From Anaerolineae bacterium (GTDB lineage Bacteria; Chloroflexota; Anaerolineae; Aggregatilineales; Phototrophicaceae): a DNA stretch of 64,000 nt. Within the stretch, counting starts at the first letter, position 1, and the number at the start of each line of letters is the position of its first letter. Made by a program: the position numbers and the translations under genes. The notes under the pieces were generated by a model that was not told the origin of the DNA, did not search any database, and worked only from the letters and a program-made list of their open reading frames with translations. Of the stretch, positions 54,941 to 63,982 are shown piece by piece. The stretch is from assembly GCA_022821805.1 (NCBI GenBank), contig JAJECX010000003.1:496001-560000 (forward strand), in the 5' to 3' direction.

Positions 54941-57166
54941 GTGAGCTTTGAGCATACCCGGGTCATCAGCGAATCCGTCAAACGCATTGATGCCCGCGGC
55001 AAAGTAACGGGCGAGACGCGCTATCCCGGCGACATCGATATCGAGGGTCAGCTTTGGATGCGTATCAAGTTCAGCGAGCGCGCGCACGCCCGCGTGCGGG
55101 ACATCGACGCCAGCGCAGCCGAGGCGCTGCCCGGCGTAATTCGCGTCTTCACCAGCCGCGATGTGCCCGTCAACGAATATGGCTTGGTGATCAAAGACCA
55201 GCCAGTGCTATGTGGTCCCGGCGGCGACAAAGCCGCTACTGATGTAGTGCGCTGTTATATGGACATGGTGGCGACTGTCGTTGCCGAGACTGATGATGTC
55301 GCTCGGCGCGCGCTCGACATGATTGATGTGCAATATGAGGACTTGCCGGCCGTATTCGATGCCGAAGAGGCGATGGCGAATTCGGCGCCACAGCTTCATC
55401 CCGACTGTCTCGGCAATCTGGTCGCCCGTTATCGAATCCGCAAGGGCGATATGCGAGCCGGCTGGGCAGCTGCCGATGTGGTGGTGGAAGGCGAATACGA
55501 GACCACTTGGCAGGAACACGCGTATTTGCAGCCGGAAGCGGGCTTGGCTTATATCGACGAAGAAGATCGGGTGGCGGTTCTTGTCGCGGGCCAATGGACG
55601 CACGAAGATCAAGAACAGATCTATCACGCGCTGAACCTGCCGCCCGAGCAGGTGCGCGTCATCTATCCGGCGATCGGCGGCGCCTTTGGCGGGCGTGAGG
55701 ATATGTCGGTGCAGATCATCCTGGCGCTAGCCGCCTGGAAGCTGCGTCGACCTGTCAAAATCCAATGGAGCCGCGAGGAATCGATCCTTTACCATCACAA
55801 GCGCCATCCGATCAAAGTGCGCGCGAAATGGGGCGCCGCCAGCGATGGCATGCTGACCGCGGTCGAATCCGAAGTCATCGGCGACGCCGGCGCTTACAAC
55901 TACACCTCAAACAAGGTGCTGGGCAATGCGCAGCTCACCGTCACCGGACCATACGTCATTCCCAACATCCATGTCGATACCTATGCCGTCTACACCAACA
56001 ACATCCCGTCCGGCGCTTTCCGCGGCTTTGGCGCGCCCCAGGCGCTTTTCGCAGCTGAGGGCCAGATGAATCGGCTGGCGGCCGCTTTGAACATGGATCC
56101 GCTCGCGATCCGCCTGAAGAACAGCATACGCGAGGGCAGCATCGGCTCGGTTGATACGCCCTTTCCCGCCGGCGTCACCATGCCCCAGGTCTTCGAGGCT
56201 TGCGGACGCGAATCGTGGTGGGAGCAAGCTGCATCCGGTTGGCGGCTGAGGGCGCCCGCGCAGCCGGCCGACCCAAGCAAGCGCCGTGGTCGCGGCATCG
56301 CTGGCGGATTCAAAAACGTCGGCTTCAGCTTCGGCTTCCCCGAGCACTGTTGGGCCGGCATTGAATTGCGCGGCAAAGCAGACATTGACGAGGTGATCCT
56401 CTATCATGCCGGCGCCGATGTTGGGCAAGGCGCGCATACCGCCCTGAGTCAGATGGCGGCAGATGCGGTCGGGATTCCCTTCGACACTGTGGAGATAGTG
56501 GCCTCCGATACCGCCTCGTCCGGCTCCTCCGGCAGCGCTTCCGCCTCGCGTCTTACCTTTATGTCGGGCAAAGCCATACAAGGCGCCGCTGAAATCGCCC
56601 TGCGCAAATGGAAAGATGAGGAACGCCCGGCCCGGGGCGAATTCATGTATCGCCCGCCGCCGACGACGCCCTTTGACCCGCAGACCGGCCGCGCCCAGCC
56701 CAATTTCGCCTATGGATACGTCGCCCAAGCAGTTGAGGTAGAGGTCGATATTGAAACCGGGCAGGTGCAGTTGCTGGATGTCGTCTGCGCCAACGATGTC
56801 GGTAAAGTCATCAATCCGCAGCAGCTGCAAGGACAGATTGAAGGCGCGATTGTGCAAGCGCAAGGCTACGCGCTGATGGAATACGTGGTTTCGGACGAAG
56901 GCATGATACGCAATCCATTCCTGTCAACCTATCTGATTCCCACCTCTCTCGATGTGCCGCCGCGGATCAAGTCTGTCATTCTGGAATATCCGGATCCGAT
57001 CGGGCCCTGGGGCTTGCGCGGCATGGCCGAGATGCCCTTCCTCCCGCTGGCGCCAGCCATCGCCGCCGCGATTTTCAACGCAACCGGTGTTTGGATCGAC
57101 TCCCAACCCTTCACCGGGCAGAAAGTGGTCGCGACGCTGCGCCGCCAGGGCATCGGCTTCATCTAG
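54941..57166 (+). CDS. Molybdenum-binding subunit of xanthine dehydrogenase-type hydroxylase
   Basis: A 741-residue molybdopterin subunit that hydroxylates purines or related N-heterocycles. Ald_Xan_dh_C appears near the N-terminus and the Mo-binding halves follow: GGAFGGREDMSVQ near 245, FRGFGAPQALFAAEGQMNRL near 360, ADVGQGAHTALSQMAADA near 490 and the catalytic-glutamate region GLRGMAEMPFLP with E697. An insertion with SSGSSGSASASR near 525 fits this family. Starts with GTG 54941. The presence of YqeC/MocA-like, YgeY, YgeW and SsnA neighbours suggests a selenium-dependent hydroxylase acting on xanthine or urate, which the sequence cannot confirm. Confidence 0.92.
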   Translation: MSFEHTRVISESVKRIDARGKVTGETRYPGDIDIEGQLWMRIKFSERAHARVRDIDASAAEALPGVIRVFTSRDVPVNEYGLVIKDQPVLCGPGGDKAATDVVRCYMDMVATVVAETDDVARRALDMIDVQYEDLPAVFDAEEAMANSAPQLHPDCLGNLVARYRIRKGDMRAGWAAADVVVEGEYETTWQEHAYLQPEAGLAYIDEEDRVAVLVAGQWTHEDQEQIYHALNLPPEQVRVIYPAIGGAFGGREDMSVQIILALAAWKLRRPVKIQWSREESILYHHKRHPIKVRAKWGAASDGMLTAVESEVIGDAGAYNYTSNKVLGNAQLTVTGPYVIPNIHVDTYAVYTNNIPSGAFRGFGAPQALFAAEGQMNRLAAALNMDPLAIRLKNSIREGSIGSVDTPFPAGVTMPQVFEACGRESWWEQAASGWRLRAPAQPADPSKRRGRGIAGGFKNVGFSFGFPEHCWAGIELRGKADIDEVILYHAGADVGQGAHTALSQMAADAVGIPFDTVEIVASDTASSGSSGSASASRLTFMSGKAIQGAAEIALRKWKDEERPARGEFMYRPPPTTPFDPQTGRAQPNFAYGYVAQAVEVEVDIETGQVQLLDVVCANDVGKVINPQQLQGQIEGAIVQAQGYALMEYVVSDEGMIRNPFLSTYLIPTSLDVPPRIKSVILEYPDPIGPWGLRGMAEMPFLPLAPAIAAAIFNATGVWIDSQPFTGQKVVATLRRQGIGFI

Positions 57167-57338
57167 CCGAGCATTTCAACCGGGCAGCCGTACGCAAACC
57201 TGCATTCGGCGGTGGCATCGAGTAGCGCCTGGAGCGCGCTTATCGTCTTTCGTGTTATCATTAGGCGAGCGGCGGTTTGGCGGACAAGCGTCAAATCGTC
57301 CCGTTTCTACGCGGAAGGCTGTGACCGAGAAAGCAATC

Positions 57339-58700
57339 ATGCAATTCAGGCGAGCTTTCGATGTGGCGCGTGGCGATGTGGTCGCCTTTATCGGCGCTGG
57401 CGGCAAAACATCGCTAATGGTCAGCCTGGGCTATGAACTGGCGGAGGCTGGCTGGCGCGTTCTGGCGACGACGACAACCAAGCTGTCAACCGACCAGTTG
57501 GATCTTTTCCCCTGCATAATGGCGGCTCATGCCGCGCCGCGATCAATCTCGCAAGCGCTGACCGAACACCAGTTTGTCTTGCTGCACGATCAGATTAGGA
57601 GCGGTTATGTTTACGGTCCGCCGCTCAGTTGGGCGAAGCGACTGCTGGATAGCGTTGACTCCGACATCCTGCTGGTCGAAGCCGATGACGCCGCCGGCAA
57701 GCCCTTCAAAGCGCCTTTCGCCGATGAACCCCAGGTGCCGCTGGAGACATCGCTCGTGATATCTGTCGCTTCTTTGCGCGCCCTGGGTTTGCCCCTGGAT
57801 GAGGAGCATATCTACAATCCCGCGGCGATGATCGAACGATACGGATTCGTCGAAAACAGTCCGGTCAAATCCCCCTGGCTGGCGCAAGTGCTGCGCGATG
57901 AAGAGCTGGGTCTGCGGGGCGTGCCGGCTGATGCGCGCGTGATCATCTTTCTGAACCAGACCCCGCAGCGCGGATTCATGCGCGGGCGCGCGCGCATGAT
58001 CGCTCGCCTCGGCTTGCAGAGCTCGAGGATTGACGCCGTGGCGCTGGGCTCGGTGCGCGGCGCCGAACCGGTTTTTGAACTGCAGCGGCGCGTCGGCGCT
58101 TTGGTGCTCGCCACCGGCGAATCGCCCTGCAAGGACTCAAACCGGATGCTGCGGACCAGTGAACGTGGTCGGGCCGCGGTCGCAACTGTCACCGAAAAAG
58201 TGCAGCGATCGCGTATCGATCATATCCGCTTGGTCACTGGACGGCGGGCGCCGGAAGTGCGCGCGGCGACCCGGCGCCTCGGCGTCAAGACGATTCATGA
58301 CCGGGCGCATCAGTCGGGCGGGGCGGTGACTGCCTTGAAGGCCGGGCTGCGGGCGCTGCCAGAGCGAATGTCGGCTGTGCTCGTCGTGCCGGGCGACCAG
58401 ACGCGCTTGCAGCCAAAGGTGATCTACCATATTCTGAGCGCCTACGCGCGCGGCGAAGGCGAGTTCATCATTCCGCGCTACCAAAGGCGCTGCGGGCATC
58501 CCGTCTTGATTGGAAGCCGCTATTGGTCCGACCTGCTAAAGATGCCGCGTGGAAGCGATTTCCGCGCCATCGCCCAGCGTTTTCGCGACGAAGTCACTTT
58601 CCTCAATGTTGATAACGACAGCATCTTTCATGACATTCGAAATTTCTCGCCCCGTCATTTTACCCGTTCCCCGGCGCGGCTGAAGAATCGCGACCGCTAG
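57339..58700 (+). CDS. YqeC-MocA fusion: selenium-dependent hydroxylase accessory protein
   Basis: A 453-residue fusion. Residues 1-245 are YqeC-like: a P-loop-type VVAFIGAGGKTSLMVSLGYE near 14, LATTTTKLS near 43, LLVEADDAAGKPFKAP near 110 and LNQTP. Residues 255-440 resemble MocA molybdenum cofactor cytidylyltransferase, but the normal nucleotide motif LAAGxSxRMG-K is degenerate (LATGESPCKDSNRM). The later GDQTRLQPKVI and CGHPVLI blocks fit. These accessory proteins mature selenium-linked molybdenum hydroxylases. ATG 57339 has GAGAAAG upstream; GTG 57321 is an alternative start. It ends the run, its stop overlapping the channel gene stop in CTAG. Confidence 0.82.
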   Translation: MQFRRAFDVARGDVVAFIGAGGKTSLMVSLGYELAEAGWRVLATTTTKLSTDQLDLFPCIMAAHAAPRSISQALTEHQFVLLHDQIRSGYVYGPPLSWAKRLLDSVDSDILLVEADDAAGKPFKAPFADEPQVPLETSLVISVASLRALGLPLDEEHIYNPAAMIERYGFVENSPVKSPWLAQVLRDEELGLRGVPADARVIIFLNQTPQRGFMRGRARMIARLGLQSSRIDAVALGSVRGAEPVFELQRRVGALVLATGESPCKDSNRMLRTSERGRAAVATVTEKVQRSRIDHIRLVTGRRAPEVRAATRRLGVKTIHDRAHQSGGAVTALKAGLRALPERMSAVLVVPGDQTRLQPKVIYHILSAYARGEGEFIIPRYQRRCGHPVLIGSRYWSDLLKMPRGSDFRAIAQRFRDEVTFLNVDNDSIFHDIRNFSPRHFTRSPARLKNRDR

Positions 58701-60769
58701 CTGCCGTCATGCTGCTGAATCAACTCGCGGATCACATCCCGTGACCAAGCGCCGCTCTTGGTGACATCCATTTGCAGCCGCAGCGTGGCCGGTCGCTTGT
58801 CCTTGTCGCCCGTTGCGTTTGCGCGCATTTCATCAAAATACTCCATCGGCGTAATCACGATCAGCACTTCCTGCGCCTGAATCCGATGCTCTGGCGGCGG
58901 CGCATAGAGGAAATCCCGGCGATTGGCTCGGCGAATGCCGATGACGCCAGCGCGATAACGCATCGGAAGCGCCAGTTCCCGTATGGTCCTGCCGATCCAG
59001 GGAGAATCGTCTTCCATGTAGAGCTCAGCGGTTTCCAGCCCCGTGATTTCGTTGTAAAGCACATGCTGCAAGAAGTCGCCGATCTCCGGACGAGTAGTCG
59101 CCAGCAGCACAAACTGGGCGGCGACATGGAATGGGCTGACCACCCGATCGGCGCCCGATCGTTGCAGCTTTTCGACCATGTCATCGGTCGTCGCGGTTAC
59201 AGAAATCAGCAGCGACTTGCTGATGGCGCGCGCCGACAGGACGGTTAGAACCGCGGCCGCCTTATCCTGAACCGATATCATGATCGCCTGCGCTCGCGCG
59301 ATGCCCGCTCTCTTTAGCGTGATTTCCTTTGCCGGGTCGCCGCGTATCACCCGGAAACCACGCTCCAACCAGCGTTCGGTGATCTCCTCATCATTGCTGA
59401 TCAGTACGAAAGGACGGGATGGATCCAAGAATCGTACAGCGCTTTGAATAATATGGTCATTGCCACAGATGACGAAATGTTTCGCCATGTCCTCAATGAC
59501 GGCTTCGCTTTCGTCCAGGCTGAGAGTTTCTTCAAGCCTCTTGGACTCGCGCTCGGGAATCAATCGCTGGTAGCTGGCGAAGCGCATCTCGTTCCGGCCC
59601 AGCGGACGGCATCTGCGCTGAATGATCGGGATCACCGGTCCCGGCGCGACCGCGAGCAGGATTTCGTCCTCCTGCAGGATCCGCCGGCCGCCTGGCGTGT
59701 GGACGAAATCGCCCGACTCCAGCCGAATGCCCAGGATGCCCGCATTGAATTCTTCGCGCAGCGCCAGGTCGTTGATGCGTGTCCCAATCCAGGGCGAGTC
59801 GTCCTCCAACTCCAATTGTGTGATTTGATGATGATGATCCTGCTCAAAAAGGATACTGCTGAAAAAGTCGTTCACCGCCGGCCGCAGTGTGGCGCTATTG
59901 AGGAATTGAGCCGCCACTTCGTAAGGCGCCAGGACAACGTTGGCGCCCGCTTTGACCATTTTCAGTTTCAGATCCTCCTCGACCGCCGCCGCCGTAATAT
60001 TCAGCCGCGCGCTAAGATTCCGCGCCGTTAACACGGTAAGCAGGCTCTCGGTATCCTGATTGAGCATAACCATAATGGCGCGCGCTCGTGTGACTCCGGC
60101 GGCGAGCAGATCATCATCATCGGTTGGATCGCCGACCACCACCAGAATGCCCGCGGCGCGCAGGCGCCCGGCGTATTCCATATCGTCAGTGACCACGACT
60201 AGCAGATCCAGCAGCGTGTCGTGATCGACAAAGTTATTGTGATAGAAGACGAACAGCCGCCGTATAAGCCGGCGCAGACCGCCTAAACGCCCTCGCTCCG
60301 GCCGACCAAACAGGCGATTCACCCACTTTTCGATGGGCTGATACGCGTTCTCTCGGTGCTGGCTGCGGCGAATCACTGCGCCGTGCAAGACGTAGCCAAT
60401 GGTCTTGTCGACCATTTCGCCAGTGCCGCAAATGATATAGTGGCTGTTCAGCTTGCTGATTTTCTGCCTGGATTTGAAAAGCCGCCGGCGCGTCATCGCT
60501 TCGGCGCTGAAGAGCAGGGCAAATGAGGACGAAAGAAAGAAAAGCAGGGCGCTCATGCCAACGCCCACCAGCCCCAGTGTAAACAGCCGGCCGAGTTGAG
60601 TCTTCGGCGTCAAGTCTCCATAACCAATTGTTGTGAGTGTGATGATGGTCACATAGACTGCGTCAAAGATGGACATGCCCTCTATTATGGCGAAGCCGGC
60701 GATGCCAATCGGAACAACGATGAATATAAGAATCGCTGCCGCTCGGAATTGTCCGCGCATATCATTCAC
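58697..60769 (-). CDS. Two-TM potassium channel with tandem RCK domains
   Basis: A 690-residue channel. TM1 (about 11-28), a pore helix with the selectivity filter TTIGYGD (residues 46-52), TM2 (about 60-85), then two TrkA-type RCK units: NAD-fold HYIICGTGEMVDKTIGYVL with a basic insert, TrkA_C, a second HFVICGNDHIIQSAVRFLD and TrkA_C. It should gate K+ in response to nucleotides or Ca2+. GTG 60769 has GGGGA nine bases upstream; ATG 60760 is also possible. Earlier frames start before the promoter and were dropped. It is convergent with the YqeC-MocA gene. Confidence 0.9.
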   Translation of the reverse strand: MNDMRGQFRAAAILIFIVVPIGIAGFAIIEGMSIFDAVYVTIITLTTIGYGDLTPKTQLGRLFTLGLVGVGMSALLFFLSSSFALLFSAEAMTRRRLFKSRQKISKLNSHYIICGTGEMVDKTIGYVLHGAVIRRSQHRENAYQPIEKWVNRLFGRPERGRLGGLRRLIRRLFVFYHNNFVDHDTLLDLLVVVTDDMEYAGRLRAAGILVVVGDPTDDDDLLAAGVTRARAIMVMLNQDTESLLTVLTARNLSARLNITAAAVEEDLKLKMVKAGANVVLAPYEVAAQFLNSATLRPAVNDFFSSILFEQDHHHQITQLELEDDSPWIGTRINDLALREEFNAGILGIRLESGDFVHTPGGRRILQEDEILLAVAPGPVIPIIQRRCRPLGRNEMRFASYQRLIPERESKRLEETLSLDESEAVIEDMAKHFVICGNDHIIQSAVRFLDPSRPFVLISNDEEITERWLERGFRVIRGDPAKEITLKRAGIARAQAIMISVQDKAAAVLTVLSARAISKSLLISVTATTDDMVEKLQRSGADRVVSPFHVAAQFVLLATTRPEIGDFLQHVLYNEITGLETAELYMEDDSPWIGRTIRELALPMRYRAGVIGIRRANRRDFLYAPPPEHRIQAQEVLIVITPMEYFDEMRANATGDKDKRPATLRLQMDVTKSGAWSRDVIRELIQQHDGS

Positions 60770-60809
60770 GTTTGAGGTCCCCACACCAGTGGAAGCGCCC
60801 GCTTCCCTC

Positions 60810-60839
60810 ATTATATCGGAGAACACTTTCTTATGTTAA
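60810..60839 (-). promoter_or_regulatory. Promoter for the potassium channel gene
   Basis: On the minus strand TTAACA, an 18-base spacer and consensus TATAAT lie about 41 bases before the GTG start. Confidence 0.65.
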
Positions 60840-60958
60840 TATGACGCTAACGCAGGATCCTATGTGCCGCCCGATGATAGGCATTGCGCGCGCGGTTCTA
60901 ATGTGGCGAAAAGCGCCATCGCGGCAGTCATTTGACTGGCGACAGAGGGAAAAGTCAA

Positions 60959-61798
60959 TTGTTCAAACGTGAAGATTTCCAGCGGGCTGCCGAGCGAGTA
61001 TGTTCCCGTACTTCAATGCGACCGACTATCGGGCTAGTCCTGGGCTCGGGCTTGGGAAAGCTTGCGGACACGCTTCAAGACCGCGTGGTTGTGCCTTATA
61101 CCGATATTCCGGGCTGGCCCCAATCGACAGTTGAAGGACATCAAGGAAACCTCGTAATCGGCGAGCTCGACGGGCAGATAGTCGCCGCGCAGCAGGGGCG
61201 CGCTCACTTTTACGAGGGCTACTCCATGCATCAAGTGACCTTTCCTATACGCGTAATGAAGGCTTTGGGCATTCATACCGTGATGTTGACCAATGCAGCC
61301 GGCGGCATAAACAAGAGCTATGAAGTTGGCGATCTGATGCTGCTCGAGGACCACATCAATCTGCCCGGCATGTCGGGCGCCAACCCGCTTATGGGACCGA
61401 ACGACGAGCAACTGGGCTTGCGCTTTGTCGGCATGTCGCAAGCTTACGACCGGCCGCTGCGCCAGCGCGCTCTCGCAGTCGCCCGTGAACACGATATACC
61501 GCTTCATAGCGGGGTGTACCTCGGTCTGTCCGGCCCCTTCTTCGAGACGCCGGCCGAAATACGAATGATTCGCGCGCTCGGTGGCGATGCGGTGGGCATG
61601 TCGACCGTGAACGAGGTGCTGGTGGCGCGCCACGCCGGTATGCGTGTCTTGGCTTGTTCCGGCATCACCAATCGCGCCATCGACCAGGTCGACACCGAGT
61701 TGGAAACCAATCATGAAGAGGTATTGGAAGCCGGCGAGATCATCGTGCCCCGCCTCACCACGATACTGAAAGGCGTGCTCAGTAATTTCCCAACATGA
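60959..61798 (+). CDS. punA: Purine nucleoside phosphorylase (trimeric type)
   Basis: A 279-residue phosphorylase splitting inosine, guanosine or adenosine analogues to base and ribose-1-phosphate. It shows GLVLGSGLG near 25-33, GHQGNLVIGELDG near 60, GRAHFYEGYSMHQVTFPIRVMK near 82, MLTNAAGGINKSYEVGDLMLL near 110 and the terminal GPFFETPAEIRMIRALGGDAVGMSTVNEV near 190. The TTG at 60959 has AGAGGGA eight bases upstream; a longer TTG start at 60932 is weaker. The ATG of the next gene overlaps its stop. Together with the purine run it would supply free bases to the deaminases. Confidence 0.93.
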   Translation: MFKREDFQRAAERVCSRTSMRPTIGLVLGSGLGKLADTLQDRVVVPYTDIPGWPQSTVEGHQGNLVIGELDGQIVAAQQGRAHFYEGYSMHQVTFPIRVMKALGIHTVMLTNAAGGINKSYEVGDLMLLEDHINLPGMSGANPLMGPNDEQLGLRFVGMSQAYDRPLRQRALAVAREHDIPLHSGVYLGLSGPFFETPAEIRMIRALGGDAVGMSTVNEVLVARHAGMRVLACSGITNRAIDQVDTELETNHEEVLEAGEIIVPRLTTILKGVLSNFPT

Positions 61799-62586
61799 CC
61801 GCCGTTATCGCGCTTATCGACCAAGTCGCCATCGGCATCTACTTTTTGATCGCCGCTGGCATCCTGTTTGCGCTGCGCCGATACATCATCTATGGGGAAG
61901 AGTACCGCTCCTCTTATTTTGAGTTGGAACGCGATCTCTCGCGCTATCGGCGCACCAACGCCGTGACGGCGATAATCTTCCTGGTAGAACTGATTGTCAT
62001 AGTCGCGGGAGTGCAGGCAGTCGTCGTGCCGGAGCTGCTGCTGGATCGACAGCTGGAAGCGCTCGTCGCCGGAGCGCGGCCAGACGATGGCGATTTTCGC
62101 ACACCGGCGCCACCGCCACCCGCCGCCGACTTGGGCATCAATCCGGTTGCATTGCCGCGTTCAGCTGGCGCGGCCAGCCAGATTCAAGCGACTCCCGTGC
62201 CGACGCCCACTCCGGTAGGCACCATCATTCCAGCGGAACCGCCCATTGGCTGCGACAACCCCGGCGCCCAGCTATTGATACCCGGCAATGGCATGCGCGT
62301 CTTTCAGCCGATTCCGGTCATCGGTACGGTATTCGCCGATCAGTTCTCATACGCCTCCATTGAAATAAACGGTCCCAGCACGCTAGGCAGCTTTCAAGTG
62401 ATCGACGAGCAACATATAGAAGTGCGCGAACAAGCGGAGTTTGGCCAGTTCGTTCCCGCGCCCTACGAAACCGGCGAATATGAATTTCGCCTGATGGTCT
62501 TCGACATCACCAACGTGTTAAAGGCGTCTTGCCTGGTCCACATCTATATTTCCGAACCCCTGCCGACGCTTACGCCCGTGCGCTAG
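61795..62586 (+). CDS. Membrane-anchored protein with extracytoplasmic beta domain
   Basis: A 263-residue protein with two transmembrane helices (about 8-27 and 56-76) joined by a basic cytoplasmic loop (RRYIIYGEEYRSSYFELERD), a Pro-rich linker (ATPVPTPTPVG near 143) and a beta-rich C-terminal domain (about 155-255, GNGMRVFQPIPVIGTVFADQF, then YETGEYEFRLMVFDIT) recalling Ig-like sugar- or protein-binding modules. No enzyme motif is visible. It overlaps the nucleoside phosphorylase by ATGA, so the pair is co-translated; functional meaning is unclear. Confidence 0.7.
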   Translation: MTAVIALIDQVAIGIYFLIAAGILFALRRYIIYGEEYRSSYFELERDLSRYRRTNAVTAIIFLVELIVIVAGVQAVVVPELLLDRQLEALVAGARPDDGDFRTPAPPPPAADLGINPVALPRSAGAASQIQATPVPTPTPVGTIIPAEPPIGCDNPGAQLLIPGNGMRVFQPIPVIGTVFADQFSYASIEINGPSTLGSFQVIDEQHIEVREQAEFGQFVPAPYETGEYEFRLMVFDITNVLKASCLVHIYISEPLPTLTPVR

Positions 62587-62687
62587 CCGAAGCGATTCAT
62601 CTCATGGACGCTAGCCAATTGGATTCGAATAAACCGAATAAAAGAGAGGTGCGGCAGCAACCACGAGCATCAAATCTGGTGAAAACT

Positions 62688-62713
62688 GTAGGGACGCCCC
62701 TTGGGTCGCCCTA
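62688..62713. repeat. Short inverted repeat next to copy D
   Basis: GTAGGGACGCCCCTTGGG followed by TCGCCCTA forms an imperfect hairpin (TAGGG/CCCTA ends) in the 223-base gap before fabH; I see no gene there. Confidence 0.4.
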
Positions 62714-62738
62714 AACCCCGCCACTTCGACCCAATCAT

Positions 62739-62759
62739 GAGCGAGCCGGTGGCTCGCCC
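62739..62759. repeat. GC-rich intergenic palindrome, copy D
   Basis: GAGCGAGCC-GGT-GGCTCGCCC has a nine-base arm pair with one mismatch, the clearest copy of the family seen at 553, 30934 and 38352. It lies between convergent genes. Confidence 0.65.
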
Positions 62760-62809
62760 ACTCTTGCGACGCAACTATCAACTCTTATCGTGTGACTGAC
62801 TTGACGCAT

Positions 62810-63982
62810 CTACGACTGCAAATCGCGCACCTTGCTATTGACGCGGCGGCGCCAACGGCGCGATCGCGATCTCCACTTGGCTATGCGGTACTGTACGTGC
62901 CGGCGTTGGCGATTGAGCAGTGAACTCTGCTGCTCGCTAGGCCGGGGGATGCCCCAGCGAATAATCATTGACGCCCAGGTCAAACCGCCCCCGAAACCCA
63001 CCAGCGCAATATGGTCTTGGTCTTGAATGCGCTTCTGTTCAATCGCCTCGCATAAGGCTATGGGAATTGAGGCCGCTGAAGTATTCCCGTACTGCTCCAC
63101 ATTGTTCATGAATTTGCCGATATCGATGCCAAGCTTGCGCGCCGCCGCTTGCAGTATGCGCAGATTTGCCTGATGCGGAATCACTAAATTGATATCGCTG
63201 ACCTCAACATCCGCCAGTTGGCAGGCCTGCTCGACGCTTTCGCTAACGACGCGCGTCGCGAACCGGAATACCTCGCTGCCCGCCATGTACATCTTGTATA
63301 GCTTATTGCCGTTGGCGCCGGCGCGCGACTGATTGGCATCGATGCTGCCGACGCTGGGGATCGCCAGCAAGTCGCCGCCCGCGCCATCAGAGCGCAGCAC
63401 ACTGGAGAGCACGCCGCCGGGGACGTCGCTCGCCTGCAAGACCACCGCGCCCGCGCCATCGCCAAACAGGATGCAAGTGCTGCGATCTTGCCAATCCAGA
63501 ATTCTGCTCATGGTTTCGGCGCCGATGACCAGCGCCGCGTCGATTGAACCGGCGCGGATGGAATCGGATGCCATATTCATGGCGTAAACAAAACCGGAGC
63601 AGGCCGCGCTCAAGTCGAAGGCGCCGGCCTCATGCGCGTTCAGCCAGTCCTGCACCAGGCTGGCTGTGCTGGGGAAAATATTCTCCGGCGTAGAGGTGGC
63701 GACAACGATGAGATCGAGATCCGTCGGCAAAATGTCAGCCACTTCCAGCGCCTGCTGGGCGGCGCGATAAGCCAGCGTCGCCGTCGATTCGCCCTCGCTG
63801 GCGATGTATCGCTGGCGGATGCCGCTGCGCGCGTAAATCCAGTCATCGTTGGTCTCAACGAATGTAGACAACTCATCGTTGGTCATCGCCGTTTCCGGCA
63901 CCGCCATGCCCCAGCCGATGACATGCGCGTGTCGCACCGTCGCGGCGGGATCGGCTTTTCCACTCTTGTCAAAGGTTGCCAT
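62810..63982 (-). CDS. fabH: Beta-ketoacyl-ACP synthase III
   Basis: A 390-residue condensing enzyme for the first step of type II fatty acid synthesis. The catalytic triad is visible: C128 in AACSGFVYAMNM, H in IPHQANLRILQAAARKLG and N in EQYGNTSAASIPIALCEA, with the ending FGGGLTWASMIIRW typical of FabH. Chosen start is the ATG at 63982; the frame is open to the window edge, so an earlier start beyond is possible. A non-standard C-terminal tail of about 40 residues is arginine-rich (RQRRHVQYRIAKWRSRSRRW) and absent from usual FabH proteins of 310-335 residues. Confidence 0.93.
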   Translation of the reverse strand: MATFDKSGKADPAATVRHAHVIGWGMAVPETAMTNDELSTFVETNDDWIYARSGIRQRYIASEGESTATLAYRAAQQALEVADILPTDLDLIVVATSTPENIFPSTASLVQDWLNAHEAGAFDLSAACSGFVYAMNMASDSIRAGSIDAALVIGAETMSRILDWQDRSTCILFGDGAGAVVLQASDVPGGVLSSVLRSDGAGGDLLAIPSVGSIDANQSRAGANGNKLYKMYMAGSEVFRFATRVVSESVEQACQLADVEVSDINLVIPHQANLRILQAAARKLGIDIGKFMNNVEQYGNTSAASIPIALCEAIEQKRIQDQDHIALVGFGGGLTWASMIIRWGIPRPSEQQSSLLNRQRRHVQYRIAKWRSRSRRWRRRVNSKVRDLQS

